Source of the DNA: Erythrobacteraceae bacterium
Lineage (GTDB): Bacteria; Pseudomonadota; Alphaproteobacteria; Sphingomonadales; Sphingomonadaceae
DNA: 64,000 nucleotides
Direction: 5' to 3'
Assembly (NCBI GenBank): GCA_027486035.1
Contig: JAIXPX010000017.1
Coordinates: 29,904-93,903, forward strand
Both the position numbers and the translations under genes were made by a program. Shown here in pieces: positions 15,339 through 23,706 of this stretch. Every line of letters starts with the position of its first letter. Position 1 is the stretch's first letter. The notes under the pieces were generated by a model. That model made no database searches. It worked only from the letters and a program-made list of their open reading frames with translations, and had not been told where the DNA came from.

Positions 15339-17480
15339 TTGAAAAAGCTCGCCATCCTTGCCGCGCTTGCCGCGATCATCGCTGCCTATTTCGGTCTCGA
15401 CCTCGGGCAATATCTGACCCTTGCCGGGATCAAGGCCGGGGTGGCCGAATGGGAGGCCTTCTACGCCGCCCACCCCGCCGCCGTGATCGCCGGCTTCTTC
15501 GCGGTCTATGTCGCGGTCACCGCAGCCTCGCTGCCGGGGGCGGCGCTGATGACGCTGGCGGCGGGCGCATTGTTCGGGGTGATGACGGGGACGATCATCG
15601 TCTCCTTCGCGTCGACGCTCGGGGCGACGCTCGCCTTTCTCTCCTCGCGCTACGTGCTGCGGGACAGCATCGAGGCGCGCTTCGGAGAGCGATTGAAGGC
15701 GATCAACGCCGGGGTCGAACGCGACGGGGCCTTCTACCTCTTCACCCTGCGGATGATCCCGGCCTTCCCCTTCTTCGTCGTCAATCTCGTGATGGGCCTC
15801 ACCCGCATCCACACCTCGACCTATATGTGGGTGAGCCAGGCGGGGATGCTGCTGGGGACGGTGGTCTATGTGAACGCGGGCACGCAGCTTGCGCGGATCG
15901 AAAGCCTCTCCGGGATTGCCTCGCCGGGGGTGCTGGGCAGCTTCGTGCTGCTGGGTATCGCGCCGTGGCTCGCCAGGCTGGTGATCGGCGCGCTCCAGCG
16001 CCGCAAGGCCTATGCGGGCTTCAAGCGCCCCCGGAAGTTCGACCGCAATATGGTGGTGATCGGTGCGGGCGCGGCGGGGCTGGTCAGCGCCTATATCGCC
16101 GCAACGGTGAAGGCCAAGGTCACGCTGGTCGAGGCCAAGGACATGGGCGGCGATTGCCTCAACACCGGCTGCGTGCCGTCCAAGGCCCTGATCAAGAGCG
16201 CCAAGGTCGCCAGCATGATGCGCCACGCCGATACCTACGGCCTTGCGCCGGTGGAGCCCGAGGTGCCCTTCAAGGCGATGATCGCCCGGGTGCTGGCGGC
16301 GGTGAAGGCGATCGAGCCGAATGATTCCGTCGAGCGCTACACCGGTCTCGGGGTCGATGTGGTCAAAGGCTATGCGACCATCATCGACCCGTGGACGGTG
16401 GAGATCGCGGGCAATGACGGCACCACGCAGCGCCTCACCACCCGCAGCATCGTGATCGCCAGCGGCGCGGAGCCGGTGGTGCCGCCGATCCCCGGCATCG
16501 AGGGATCGGGCTACCTCACCAGCGAGACCATGTGGGCGGCCTTTGCCGAGATGGACGCTGCCCCGGCGTGCGTCGCGGTGCTGGGCGGCGGGCCGATCGG
16601 GTGCGAATTGTCGCAGGCGCTGGCGCGGCTCGGCTCGAAGGTCACGCTGGTCGAGATGGCCGATGCCCTGCTGGGGCGCGAGGATGCGGATGTCTCGGCG
16701 CTCGCCAAGGCGGTGCTGGAGGCGGACGGGGTGCAGGTGCTCACCGGCCACAAGGCGGTGCGGATCGAGGGGCGCACGCTGATCGCCGAACGGGCCGGGG
16801 CCGAAGTCGAGGTGCCATTCGACACGCTGATCGTCGCGGTCGGCCGCCGCGCGCGGATGACCGGCTTCGGGCTGGAGGCGCTGGGGGTCGACACCGCCAG
16901 CACCATCGTCACCGACGAATTCCTCGCCACCAAGTTCCCCAACATCGTCGCGGCCGGAGACGTCGCGGGGCCCTACCAGTTCACCCACACCGCCAGCCAC
17001 CAGGCCTGGTACGCCAGCGTCAACGCGCTGTTCGGACAGCTGCGCCGCTTCAAGGCCGATTACCGCGTGATCCCGGCGGTGACCTTCCTCGACCCCGAAT
17101 TCGCGCGCGTCGGGCTGAACGAGCGCGAGGCCGAGGAGCAGGGGATCGCGGTGGAAGTCACCCGCTACGAGTTGGACGACCTCGACCGCGCCATCGCCGA
17201 GAGCGAGACGAAGGGCTTCGTCAAGGTGCTGACCCCGGCAGGCGGCAAGGACACGATCCTGGGCGCAACCATCATCGGCGCGCACGCGGGCGAACTCATT
17301 GCCGAATATGTGCTGGCGATGAAGCACGGGATCGGCCTCGGCAAGATCCTCGGCACGATCCACGCCTATCCGACCTTCGCCGAGGCCAACAAATACGCCG
17401 CAGGCAAATGGAAGAAGGCGCACAAGCCCGAAGGCCTGCTCAAGTGGGTCGAACGCTACCACGATTGGCGGCGCGGATGA
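15339..17480 (+). CDS. TVP38/TMEM64-type membrane domain fused to a mercuric-reductase-like flavoprotein
   Basis: 713 residues with a TTG start. Residues about 1-225 are a VTT/DedA-type membrane domain with several hydrophobic helices and the GALFGVMTGTIIVSFASTLG and RMIPAFPFFVVNLVMGLTRI landmarks. From about 235 a class I disulfide oxidoreductase begins (MVVIGAGAAGLVSAYIA) with the redox pair in GGDCLNTGCVPSKAL, an NAD(P)H motif (VAVLGGGPIGCELSQAL) and the C-terminal HAYPTFAEANKYAAG with the His-Glu dyad. Its electron acceptor is unknown; the fusion suggests a membrane-tethered reductase of a lipid-soluble or transported substrate. Its stop overlaps the nucleoside transporter start by 4 bases. 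Confidence 0.88.
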   Translation: MKKLAILAALAAIIAAYFGLDLGQYLTLAGIKAGVAEWEAFYAAHPAAVIAGFFAVYVAVTAASLPGAALMTLAAGALFGVMTGTIIVSFASTLGATLAFLSSRYVLRDSIEARFGERLKAINAGVERDGAFYLFTLRMIPAFPFFVVNLVMGLTRIHTSTYMWVSQAGMLLGTVVYVNAGTQLARIESLSGIASPGVLGSFVLLGIAPWLARLVIGALQRRKAYAGFKRPRKFDRNMVVIGAGAAGLVSAYIAATVKAKVTLVEAKDMGGDCLNTGCVPSKALIKSAKVASMMRHADTYGLAPVEPEVPFKAMIARVLAAVKAIEPNDSVERYTGLGVDVVKGYATIIDPWTVEIAGNDGTTQRLTTRSIVIASGAEPVVPPIPGIEGSGYLTSETMWAAFAEMDAAPACVAVLGGGPIGCELSQALARLGSKVTLVEMADALLGREDADVSALAKAVLEADGVQVLTGHKAVRIEGRTLIAERAGAEVEVPFDTLIVAVGRRARMTGFGLEALGVDTASTIVTDEFLATKFPNIVAAGDVAGPYQFTHTASHQAWYASVNALFGQLRRFKADYRVIPAVTFLDPEFARVGLNEREAEEQGIAVEVTRYELDDLDRAIAESETKGFVKVLTPAGGKDTILGATIIGAHAGELIAEYVLAMKHGIGLGKILGTIHAYPTFAEANKYAAGKWKKAHKPEGLLKWVERYHDWRRG

Positions 17481-18757
17481 GCGGGGCCGAGCTGTTCGAC
17501 CAGCTGCGAGGGCTGATCGGCATCGCTGCGCTGATGGGCCTCGCCTGGGCCTTCAGCGAGAACCGGCGCGGGCATCCGGGCTGGACATGGATCGCGGGCG
17601 CGCTCGTGATGCAGGGGCTGCTTGCGGTGCTGATCGTGCGTGTGCCGCTGGTGTGGGAGGCGGTCGGCCTCGTCAACAGCGCGGTCAGCGCGGTCGAGGC
17701 AGCGACGCTCAAGGGCTCGTCCTATATGTTCGGCTATCTCGGCGGCGCGGAGCTGCCCTTCGCGCTCAAGCCGGGCGCGCAGCCGCCGCTCGTGATCGCC
17801 TTCCAGATCCTGCCGCTGGTGATCGTCTTTTCCGCGCTCTCGGCGCTGCTGTGGCACTGGGGGGTGCTGCGCTGGATCGTCAATGGCCTCGGCTTCCTGC
17901 TGCGCCGCTCGCTCGGCGTTTCGGGCGTGGTCGGCCTGTCGGGCGGTGCAAGCATCTTCCTCGGCGTGGTGGAGGCACCGCTCGTCACGCGTGCCTATTT
18001 CGCCCGCGTCAGCCGCTCGGAACTGTTCCAGATCATGACGCTCACGATGGCGACGATCTCGGGTGCGATCCTGATCCTCTACGCCACCACTCTGCGCAAC
18101 ACTGTCCCCGATGCGGTCGGCCACATGATTACCGCCTCGCTGATCTCGCTGCCCGCCGCGCTGCTGATCGCCCGGCTCATGGTTCCGCCCGGCGCCGACG
18201 ACACCGCAACCGAGGTCGAGAAAGAGGATCCGGGCATGCGCTATGACGGCAGCATCGACGCCATTATCAAGGGGACGATGGACGGCCTCCAGCTGTTTCT
18301 CGCAGTGATCGCGGTGATCATCACCGTCTTTGCGCTGGTGGCGCTGGTCGACATGGTGCTGGCACTGCTGCCGCTTGTCGATGGCGATCCGCTGACGCTC
18401 AAGCGGTTGCTCGGCTGGGCGCTGGCGCCGCTGATGTGGCTGATCGGCGTGCCTTGGGGCGAGGCGCAGGCGGCAGGGGCGCTGATGGGCACCAAGGCGG
18501 TGCTCAACGAATATGTCGCCTACCTCGAACTGGCTGCGCTTCCTGCCGGGACACTGGGGCCACGCAGCCTGCTGATCGTCACCTATGCCCTGTGCGGCGT
18601 CGCCAACCTCGCCAGCGTCGGCCTGCTGGTCTCGACCATCGGCACGCTGTGCCCCGAGCGCCGCGCCGAGGCGGCGGGGCTGGGCATGAAGAGCTGGATC
18701 AGCGGCAACCTCGCCACCGCCATGACCGGCGCGTGGATCGGGCTGGTGACGTGGTGA
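17477..18757 (+). CDS. CNT-family nucleoside transporter (NupC-like)
   Basis: 426 residues with about ten hydrophobic helices. The GGASIFLGVVEAPLVTRAYF region (about 155-175) corresponds to the GQTEAPL substrate-binding loop of concentrative nucleoside transporters, though Gln-Thr is replaced by Val-Val. MTLTMATISGAILILYA and the C-terminal YALCGVANLASVGLLVSTIG and CGVAN motifs are typical. It would couple nucleoside uptake to an ion gradient. ATG overlaps the preceding gene's TGA (ATGA). The altered binding loop means the substrate could differ from classical nucleosides. Confidence 0.82.
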   Translation: MSGAELFDQLRGLIGIAALMGLAWAFSENRRGHPGWTWIAGALVMQGLLAVLIVRVPLVWEAVGLVNSAVSAVEAATLKGSSYMFGYLGGAELPFALKPGAQPPLVIAFQILPLVIVFSALSALLWHWGVLRWIVNGLGFLLRRSLGVSGVVGLSGGASIFLGVVEAPLVTRAYFARVSRSELFQIMTLTMATISGAILILYATTLRNTVPDAVGHMITASLISLPAALLIARLMVPPGADDTATEVEKEDPGMRYDGSIDAIIKGTMDGLQLFLAVIAVIITVFALVALVDMVLALLPLVDGDPLTLKRLLGWALAPLMWLIGVPWGEAQAAGALMGTKAVLNEYVAYLELAALPAGTLGPRSLLIVTYALCGVANLASVGLLVSTIGTLCPERRAEAAGLGMKSWISGNLATAMTGAWIGLVTW

Positions 18758-18779
18758 GGGCAGCGATTTCCTCCCGCCG

Positions 18780-18859
18780 CCCCGGGCCTGAACCGGGGCC
18801 CGGCTTCCTTTGGCGTGGCTTGGGTCTGCAGATAGCCGGACCCCGGATCAAGTCCGGGG
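18780..18859. repeat. Two REP-like palindromes
   Basis: CCCCGG (18780-18785) pairs with CCGGGG (18793-18798), and CCCCGGA (18841-18847) pairs with TCCGGGG (18853-18859) around TCAAG. Both belong to the dispersed CCCCGG(A)-N5-7-(T)CCGGGG type common in alphaproteobacterial spacers. They lie between the transporter and the phosphatidyltransferase and lack T tracts. Confidence 0.5.
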
Positions 18860-18877
18860 CCGGCCAGGGGACGACCA

Positions 18878-19483
18878 ATGCTTGATGCCAGGCTGCGCCC
18901 GCTGATCGACCCGCCCTTGAACCGCATCGGAGCGATGCTCGCGCGCCGCGGCGTCACCGCCAACGCCCTCACTTGCACCGGCCTTGCGCTCGGGCTCGGG
19001 GGCGCAGCTGCAGTTGCCTTCGGTCACCTCGGCTGGGGCCTCGCGCTGATCCTCGCCAATCGGCTGCTCGACGGGCTCGACGGCGCGGTGGCGCGGGTGC
19101 GGGGCCCTTCCGACCTCGGGGGCTATTTCGACATCGTGGCCGACTTCGCCTTTTACGTCAGCGTGCCGCTCGGCTTCGGTCTCCTCGCGCCCGCCAACGC
19201 GCTCCCGGCGCTGGTGCTGGTGGCGAGCTTCGTGCTCACGGGGGTGAGTTTCCTTGCCTTTGCGGTGATCGCCGCCAAGCGCGGGCAGACGACCGAGGCC
19301 CATGGGCGCAAGAGCTTCTTCTATTCGACCGGCCTTGCCGAGGGGACCGAGACGATCGCCGTCTTCATCGTCATGTGCATCGCGCCCGCATGGTTCGGCG
19401 CCATCGCCTATGCCTATGCGGCGCTGTGCGGGCTCACGGTGATCCAGCGCAGCGCGATGGCGGTATCGGCCTTCAGCGACTAG
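18878..19483 (+). CDS. CDP-alcohol phosphatidyltransferase family protein
   Basis: 201 residues, six predicted transmembrane helices. The diagnostic DG-x2-A-R-x8-G-x3-D-x3-D active-site motif is present as DGLDGAVARVRGPSDLGGYF followed by DIVAD (about 66-90). Such enzymes transfer a phosphatidyl group from CDP-diacylglycerol to an alcohol or make related phosphodiesters in the inner membrane. The acceptor cannot be assigned. Its 3' end overlaps the convergent DUF1499 gene by 11 bases. Confidence 0.87.
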   Translation: MLDARLRPLIDPPLNRIGAMLARRGVTANALTCTGLALGLGGAAAVAFGHLGWGLALILANRLLDGLDGAVARVRGPSDLGGYFDIVADFAFYVSVPLGFGLLAPANALPALVLVASFVLTGVSFLAFAVIAAKRGQTTEAHGRKSFFYSTGLAEGTETIAVFIVMCIAPAWFGAIAYAYAALCGLTVIQRSAMAVSAFSD

Positions 19484-20285
19484 CCGCGCCGAGCTGCGCC
19501 CCGGTGCGCTGCCGCAATTCGATGATCCGCGCCGTGTTGGCGCCAAGATCGCTGATGCCCACGCGGCTGACCGAGCGGAAATCGATCTGCGTCTCGCCGA
19601 CCCGGGCCACGACATCGTCCCTGAAGCCGAACCAGAAGGTCTCGGCCACGCCCTCGACCATGCCCGTGGCAGGATCGGGGCGGATATCGGTGAGGCCCAT
19701 CTGGCCCATCGCCGCCGCGACGGCCGCAACGCCTTCGGCCCTGCTCGCGCCGCCCAGCGGGAGCGGAGCGGGGCGATCGGGCCGGGCGGTGATGATCTGC
19801 GCGTGGTTCTTGACCGCGAGTTCGGGCGAAACGCGCTCCTTGAAAAGCGCGAGCTGGCCCAGCGGGGTCTGGTAATCGGCAAGCGGGTTGGCGCCTGCCG
19901 CCGCGCGCGCGGCCATCGTACCGGCCGAAAAGGCGGGCGGGTTGCCGGTGTCGGTGGCGATGTCATGGATCGGGTTTGCAGCGCCCTTGGCGCCGGCGGC
20001 GAGAAACAGGGCAAGGGCTGCGAGCGGGGCCACAAGCCCGATGATGCCGACTGTCACCAGCCCCTTGCGCCGCGGCCTTGCGCGCCAGGCAAGCACCAGC
20101 GAGACCAGCGCCGCGATGCCGACCAGCGCCAGCAGGATCATCCCGCCGCTCAGCGTCATCGTCAGCAGGCCGAACTGCCAGCCCCAGATCCCGAATTTGG
20201 TGCCGAGCGAGGCGACGAGGAACCACGCGGGCAGAAGAGCCAGAAGGGCAAGGACGAGCTTGGTGTGCCAGGGCAGGTTTTTCAT
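19473..20285 (-). CDS. DUF1499-type membrane protein
   Basis: 270 residues from ATG at 20285 (MKNLPWHTKL); an upstream in-frame ATG adds 45 residues of non-coding character. The N-terminal half has three hydrophobic helices (about 9-30, 36-62, 72-95). The C-terminal domain (about 105-270) contains FSAGTMAARAAAGANP then TFWFGFRDDVVARV and VGISDLGANTARIIELRQ, the DUF1499 signature. The family has no established biochemical role. It is convergent with the phosphatidyltransferase and divergent from the cytochrome gene. Confidence 0.8.
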   Translation of the reverse strand: MKNLPWHTKLVLALLALLPAWFLVASLGTKFGIWGWQFGLLTMTLSGGMILLALVGIAALVSLVLAWRARPRRKGLVTVGIIGLVAPLAALALFLAAGAKGAANPIHDIATDTGNPPAFSAGTMAARAAAGANPLADYQTPLGQLALFKERVSPELAVKNHAQIITARPDRPAPLPLGGASRAEGVAAVAAAMGQMGLTDIRPDPATGMVEGVAETFWFGFRDDVVARVGETQIDFRSVSRVGISDLGANTARIIELRQRTGAQLGAASR

Positions 20286-20466
20286 GCGCGCGACCATAGC
20301 GCCTGACCTGCGCAAGGCAATCTTTGCGCGAGGCCGGAAACCTTTGGGCCGTCGCGCGTTATCGGGCTTGCGGCACCCGGGGAGAGGGGCATTAACCTTG
20401 GGTGAAGTCCCGCTTTCCATGCCCGAAAATCTGGTTTATGGCCCGCGGGGATGCGGGAGGAACTGA

Positions 20467-20988
20467 ATGTTCAGAGGACAAACGACCATGAAGCGTAATT
20501 TTCTGATGGGCGCTGCGGCGCTGGCGAGCCTTGCCACCCTTTCGGCTTGCGGCGGCGGTGCCGGCAGCGATGCCAATGCTCCGGCCCCGGCCGAAACCAC
20601 TGCTGCTGTCGAAGCTCCGGCTGCGACCGAGACCCCGGCCGCTGCCGCTGCCGGTGCGACGCTCGAATATGCCAGCTTCACCACCGACGCTGCTGCGGGC
20701 GAGAAGGCTTTCGCCGCTTGCCGCACCTGCCACGTCTTCGACGAAGGCGTGAACCGCGTCGGCCCGTCGCTGCACAAGATCGTCGGCCGCAAGTCGGGCT
20801 CGGTCGCCGGCTTCAGCTATTCGGACGCCAACAAGAACAGCGGCATCACCTGGACGCCGCAGGTCCTGTTCGAATACCTCAAGGACCCGAAGGCTTATGT
20901 TCCGGGCACCAAGATGGCCTTCCCGGGCGTCAAGGATGACCAGAAGCGCGCTGACCTCGTGGCCTATCTGGAAGCCCAGTCGAAGTAA
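20467..20988 (+). CDS. Cytochrome c, lipoprotein-type (class I)
   Basis: 173 residues from the ATG at 20467, preceded by GGGAGG at good spacing; the ATG at 20488 (MKRNFLMGAAALASLATLSA) is an equally plausible start. The signal ends LSAC, a lipobox, followed by a Pro/Ala/Glu-rich linker. The heme site is CRTCH at about residue 87, with VGPSLHKIVGRK and the distal Met in PGTKMAFPG, as in membrane-anchored cytochrome c2/cy types. In a phototroph it could carry electrons between the bc1 complex and the reaction centre or oxidase. A strong terminator follows. Confidence 0.9.
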   Translation: MFRGQTTMKRNFLMGAAALASLATLSACGGGAGSDANAPAPAETTAAVEAPAATETPAAAAAGATLEYASFTTDAAAGEKAFAACRTCHVFDEGVNRVGPSLHKIVGRKSGSVAGFSYSDANKNSGITWTPQVLFEYLKDPKAYVPGTKMAFPGVKDDQKRADLVAYLEAQSK

Positions 20989-21018
20989 TCCGGTTGCCCC
21001 TCGGGGCGAGGATAGAAG

Positions 21019-21049
21019 GGGCGGCGCGGGTGACTGCGCCGCCCTTTTT
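21019..21049 (+). terminator. Intrinsic terminator after the cytochrome gene
   Basis: Perfect 9-bp stem GGGCGGCGC / GCGCCGCCC with an 8-base loop and TTTTT at 21045-21049. It ends the cytochrome transcript just before the convergent halogenase gene. Confidence 0.85.
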
Positions 21050-21072
21050 CATGTGTTCGAGGGGTCTGCGGA

Positions 21073-22593
21073 TCAGGCAGCCAGCAGCGCCGGGTCGACC
21101 GGGCAGTGGCGCGCCAAATAGTCCTCGTGGGCAGGCAGGCTGGCGACCGCCCGGGCGGTGAGGGCCTTCACGTTGGCAAGGAACTCGGCAAGCTGCGCGG
21201 GTGCCACCTGATCGGCCATCGGGTCGTGATCGGCCGGCGTGATGCCCTGGCCGAGCATTACCTGCACCCAGCTCGCATCGCGGAACAGGTCATCGACATC
21301 CCGGCCGACCCGCCCCGAGGCAGCGAAGAGCGCGATCTTGTGGGTGAGGCTGTCCGGCACCGCCATGTTCCGGCAATAGCGCCAGAACTCCGAATCCTCG
21401 CGGTCTGTCCGGTGGTAGTGGAGGATCAGGAAATCGCGGATCTGCGCGAACTCGTCGGCGCAGCGGCGGTTGTATTCCTCGCGCATCGCCGAAGGGTCGC
21501 CGACGCGCGGGAAGAGCTGAATCAGCCGGCTGACATGCGACTGGATGAGGTGGATCGAGGTCGATTCGAGCGGCTCGAGAAAGCCGCTCGACAGGCCGAT
21601 CGCGGCACAATTGTGCGCCCAGAAGGTCTCGCGCCGCCCGGTGGTGAAGCGGATCGGGCGCGGATCGCCGAGCGGCTTCGTGTCGAGCCCGGCCATCAGC
21701 GTATCGGCCGCCGCTGCGTCGCTGGTGAACCCCGAGGAATAGACATGGCCGTTGCCGGTGCGGTGCTGGAGCGGGATTCGCCATTGCCAGCCCGCATCCT
21801 TCGCGGTTGCGCGGGTATAGGGCACCAGCACCGGCAGCCGCTCGCTCGGCACCGCGAGCGCGCGGTCGCAGGGGAGCCACTTCGACCAGTCCCGATAGCC
21901 CACGCCCAGCGTCTCCCCGAGCAGAAGGCTGCGAAAGCCGGTGCAGTCGATGAAGAAGTCGCCCTCGACCTGCTTGCCACCCTTGAGCGTGATGCCGGTC
22001 AGGTCGCCGCTCTCGCCATCGCGCTGGACACTCTCGACGATCCCCTCGGTGCGGGTGACGCCGCGCCCTTCGGCATAGGCGCGCAGGAACAGGGCATAGC
22101 GGCTCGCGTCGAAGTGGTAGGCATAGGCCAGCCCGGTCATGCTGGTGTTGCCGACGCGGTCGAGCTTGCCGAAGCGCGCCTGGTCGGCGGCCATCTGGTG
22201 GAGCGAGAAGTCCCACAGGCTCGACGGCGCGCCCTCCGCGACGCTCCTCCTCCAGTAATGGTGGAAGCCGACATTGCCCAGCGCCATCCCGGTATCGCCG
22301 AAGGTGTGGAGATAGCGGCTGCCCTTGCGGCCCCAGTCGACGAATTCGATCCCGAGCTTGAAGGTGCCCGCGGTGGCGCGCAGGAATGCGTTCTCGTCGA
22401 GGCCGAGGATCGCGTTGAGCCGGATGATCTGCGGGATCGTCGCCTCGCCCACGCCGACCGTGCCGATCGCCTCGCTCTCGACCAGCTCGATCCCGAGCCT
22501 GCCGCCAAGCAGCCGTGCGAAGGCGGCCGCGGTGATCCACCCCGCGGTCCCCCCGCCGACGATCACCAGCTTGCGCACTTCAGGCTTTCCCAT
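21073..22593 (-). CDS. Tryptophan halogenase-family flavoprotein, copy 1
   Basis: 506 residues. The FAD motif VGGGTAGWITAAAFAR at about 12-27, GEATIPQIIRLNAILG, the GTFKLGIEFVDWG segment with the Lys equivalent to the catalytic lysine of PrnA, and GWQWRIPLQHRTGNGHVYSS holding the WxWxIP signature are all present. Members of this branch near TonB receptors have no proven halogenating activity and may act on sugars or other imported substrates. It is followed upstream by the DUF6445 gene with an 18-base gap, so the two form a minus-strand operon divergent from the TonB receptor. Confidence 0.85.
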   Translation of the reverse strand: MGKPEVRKLVIVGGGTAGWITAAAFARLLGGRLGIELVESEAIGTVGVGEATIPQIIRLNAILGLDENAFLRATAGTFKLGIEFVDWGRKGSRYLHTFGDTGMALGNVGFHHYWRRSVAEGAPSSLWDFSLHQMAADQARFGKLDRVGNTSMTGLAYAYHFDASRYALFLRAYAEGRGVTRTEGIVESVQRDGESGDLTGITLKGGKQVEGDFFIDCTGFRSLLLGETLGVGYRDWSKWLPCDRALAVPSERLPVLVPYTRATAKDAGWQWRIPLQHRTGNGHVYSSGFTSDAAAADTLMAGLDTKPLGDPRPIRFTTGRRETFWAHNCAAIGLSSGFLEPLESTSIHLIQSHVSRLIQLFPRVGDPSAMREEYNRRCADEFAQIRDFLILHYHRTDREDSEFWRYCRNMAVPDSLTHKIALFAASGRVGRDVDDLFRDASWVQVMLGQGITPADHDPMADQVAPAQLAEFLANVKALTARAVASLPAHEDYLARHCPVDPALLAA

Positions 22594-22611
22594 GTCCCGT
22601 TCCCTCTTGTG

Positions 22612-23346
22612 TCATCCCGCCACCGGGCGGAAGAAGGCGTTGATTGTCAGCCGCCCCGCGCGGGGGTCGGCGCTGAGCGGCGCATCATTGTCGATAACGC
22701 CGCTGTGAAGAATATTGCCGCGGTAGAACACCGCCTCGTTGAAATGGCCGGGCACGGCATGGGTGCGCGCGAAATGCGGCGCGCCGTCGGTCGGATAGGC
22801 GGCGGGCGGCAGGCCGGTGCGGCCATATTCGGCCTGCACCGCTGCGGCGTAGCGCGGGTAGTCCTGCGCGGTGAGCGACTCGAGCCCGGTCGACAGGTGA
22901 CGGAAGAAGGCGGTTCCCCCGTGGCCGGTGCGGTGGAGGTAGAGCATCATCGCGATCTGCGCGGGATCGGTCCCGTCGACATGCGGAAGGCGCTGGATCG
23001 GCAGAAGTTCGCCTGGCGGGGTGGTGACGAGCGAGAACCACGCCTGCATCTGCCAACCCCGCGGCGCTGCGCCGAACCACGCGTCGAGCCGCGGCCCGAG
23101 CACGGCCAGCCAGGCGGCGCAGACCGCCGGATCAAGCGGCGCCCGCACCCCGGGATATTGCGGCGTGATTTTTGCAAATTTTTGCAAAACAGCGCCGGCA
23201 ATGACCTTTTCAGGCTGATCGAGGAAGCCCGGAACTGTCACCAGAGCGTGGGGCCCGGCGGAAAACTGCCCGATCTGCGCGCCTTCGGGCGCAATCGCCC
23301 AGCCATCGGGGGCATCCGGGATCGACAGGGCAGGGCGAACGGTCAT
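22612..23346 (-). CDS. DUF6445-family protein
   Basis: 244 residues. PHVDGTDPAQIAMMLYLH and FFRHLSTGLESL, then GRLTINAFFRPV, resemble the double-stranded beta-helix of 2-oxoglutarate/Fe(II)-type enzymes, with H-x-D in HVDG as a possible metal pair; this fold reading is inference. Families of this type occur beside tryptophan halogenase and TonB-receptor genes in sphingomonads and Caulobacter, which fits here. Codons 53-58 contain the near-perfect TTGCAAA palindrome discussed separately. No signal peptide. Confidence 0.7.
   Translation of the reverse strand: MTVRPALSIPDAPDGWAIAPEGAQIGQFSAGPHALVTVPGFLDQPEKVIAGAVLQKFAKITPQYPGVRAPLDPAVCAAWLAVLGPRLDAWFGAAPRGWQMQAWFSLVTTPPGELLPIQRLPHVDGTDPAQIAMMLYLHRTGHGGTAFFRHLSTGLESLTAQDYPRYAAAVQAEYGRTGLPPAAYPTDGAPHFARTHAVPGHFNEAVFYRGNILHSGVIDNDAPLSADPRAGRLTINAFFRPVAG
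23172..23187. promoter_or_regulatory. Candidate LacI-type operator inside the DUF6445 gene
   Basis: TTGCAAATTTTTGCAA is a perfect palindrome (TTGCAAA-TT-TTTGCAA) in a GC-rich gene. The same core occurs at 32784 and 32909 in the amylase/transporter promoter region. It lies about 160 bases inside the DUF6445 coding region and about 535 bases before the TonB-receptor start, so a regulatory role there is less certain than for the intergenic copies. Confidence 0.45.
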
Positions 23347-23706
23347 CGCGCGAGCCTAACAAAGTCGCCGGGACAGTCCATGGGGATTGGGTAAGCCACT
23401 CGTTTGAAGCGATAAAAGTGAATCCCGGCGCTGTCTTCGCCGCAGCGGGTCCTGCTGCGCGCCGGGCGGGCAGGGCGCCCGGGAAAAACTGTGACAATCA
23501 CGCAACAAATTCGCGCGCGCCGCTGCGGGAGGATACAGGCTGGCGACACAGGGTGGACCAAAAAAAGACCTATATACAACAGTTTACAGACGAATCCACC
23601 GCCTCGCCGCCAAACCGGCGATTGGCGATTTACCTGCAGTTTATGTTGGGCTATGAAAAAACCTGCAAAAGCGCTGCTGAATGGTGCTTGCCGGAGGGGA
23701 CTTCTG
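23347..23706. other. Divergent control region between DUF6445 and TonB receptor
   Basis: About 360 bases between two divergent starts. It holds an AT-rich patch with TATATACAAC at about 23570 that may be part of the receptor promoter, and GGAGGGGA at 23693-23700, the receptor ribosome-binding site. No copy of the TTGCAAA palindrome and no further gene was seen; an in-frame ATG at 23653 would give a longer, less likely receptor N-terminus. Confidence 0.5.

Noticed and set aside
15333..17462. Antisense frame of 709 codons opposite the fused oxidoreductase
   Set aside because: Shadow frame; sense strand has clear Rossmann and redox motifs.
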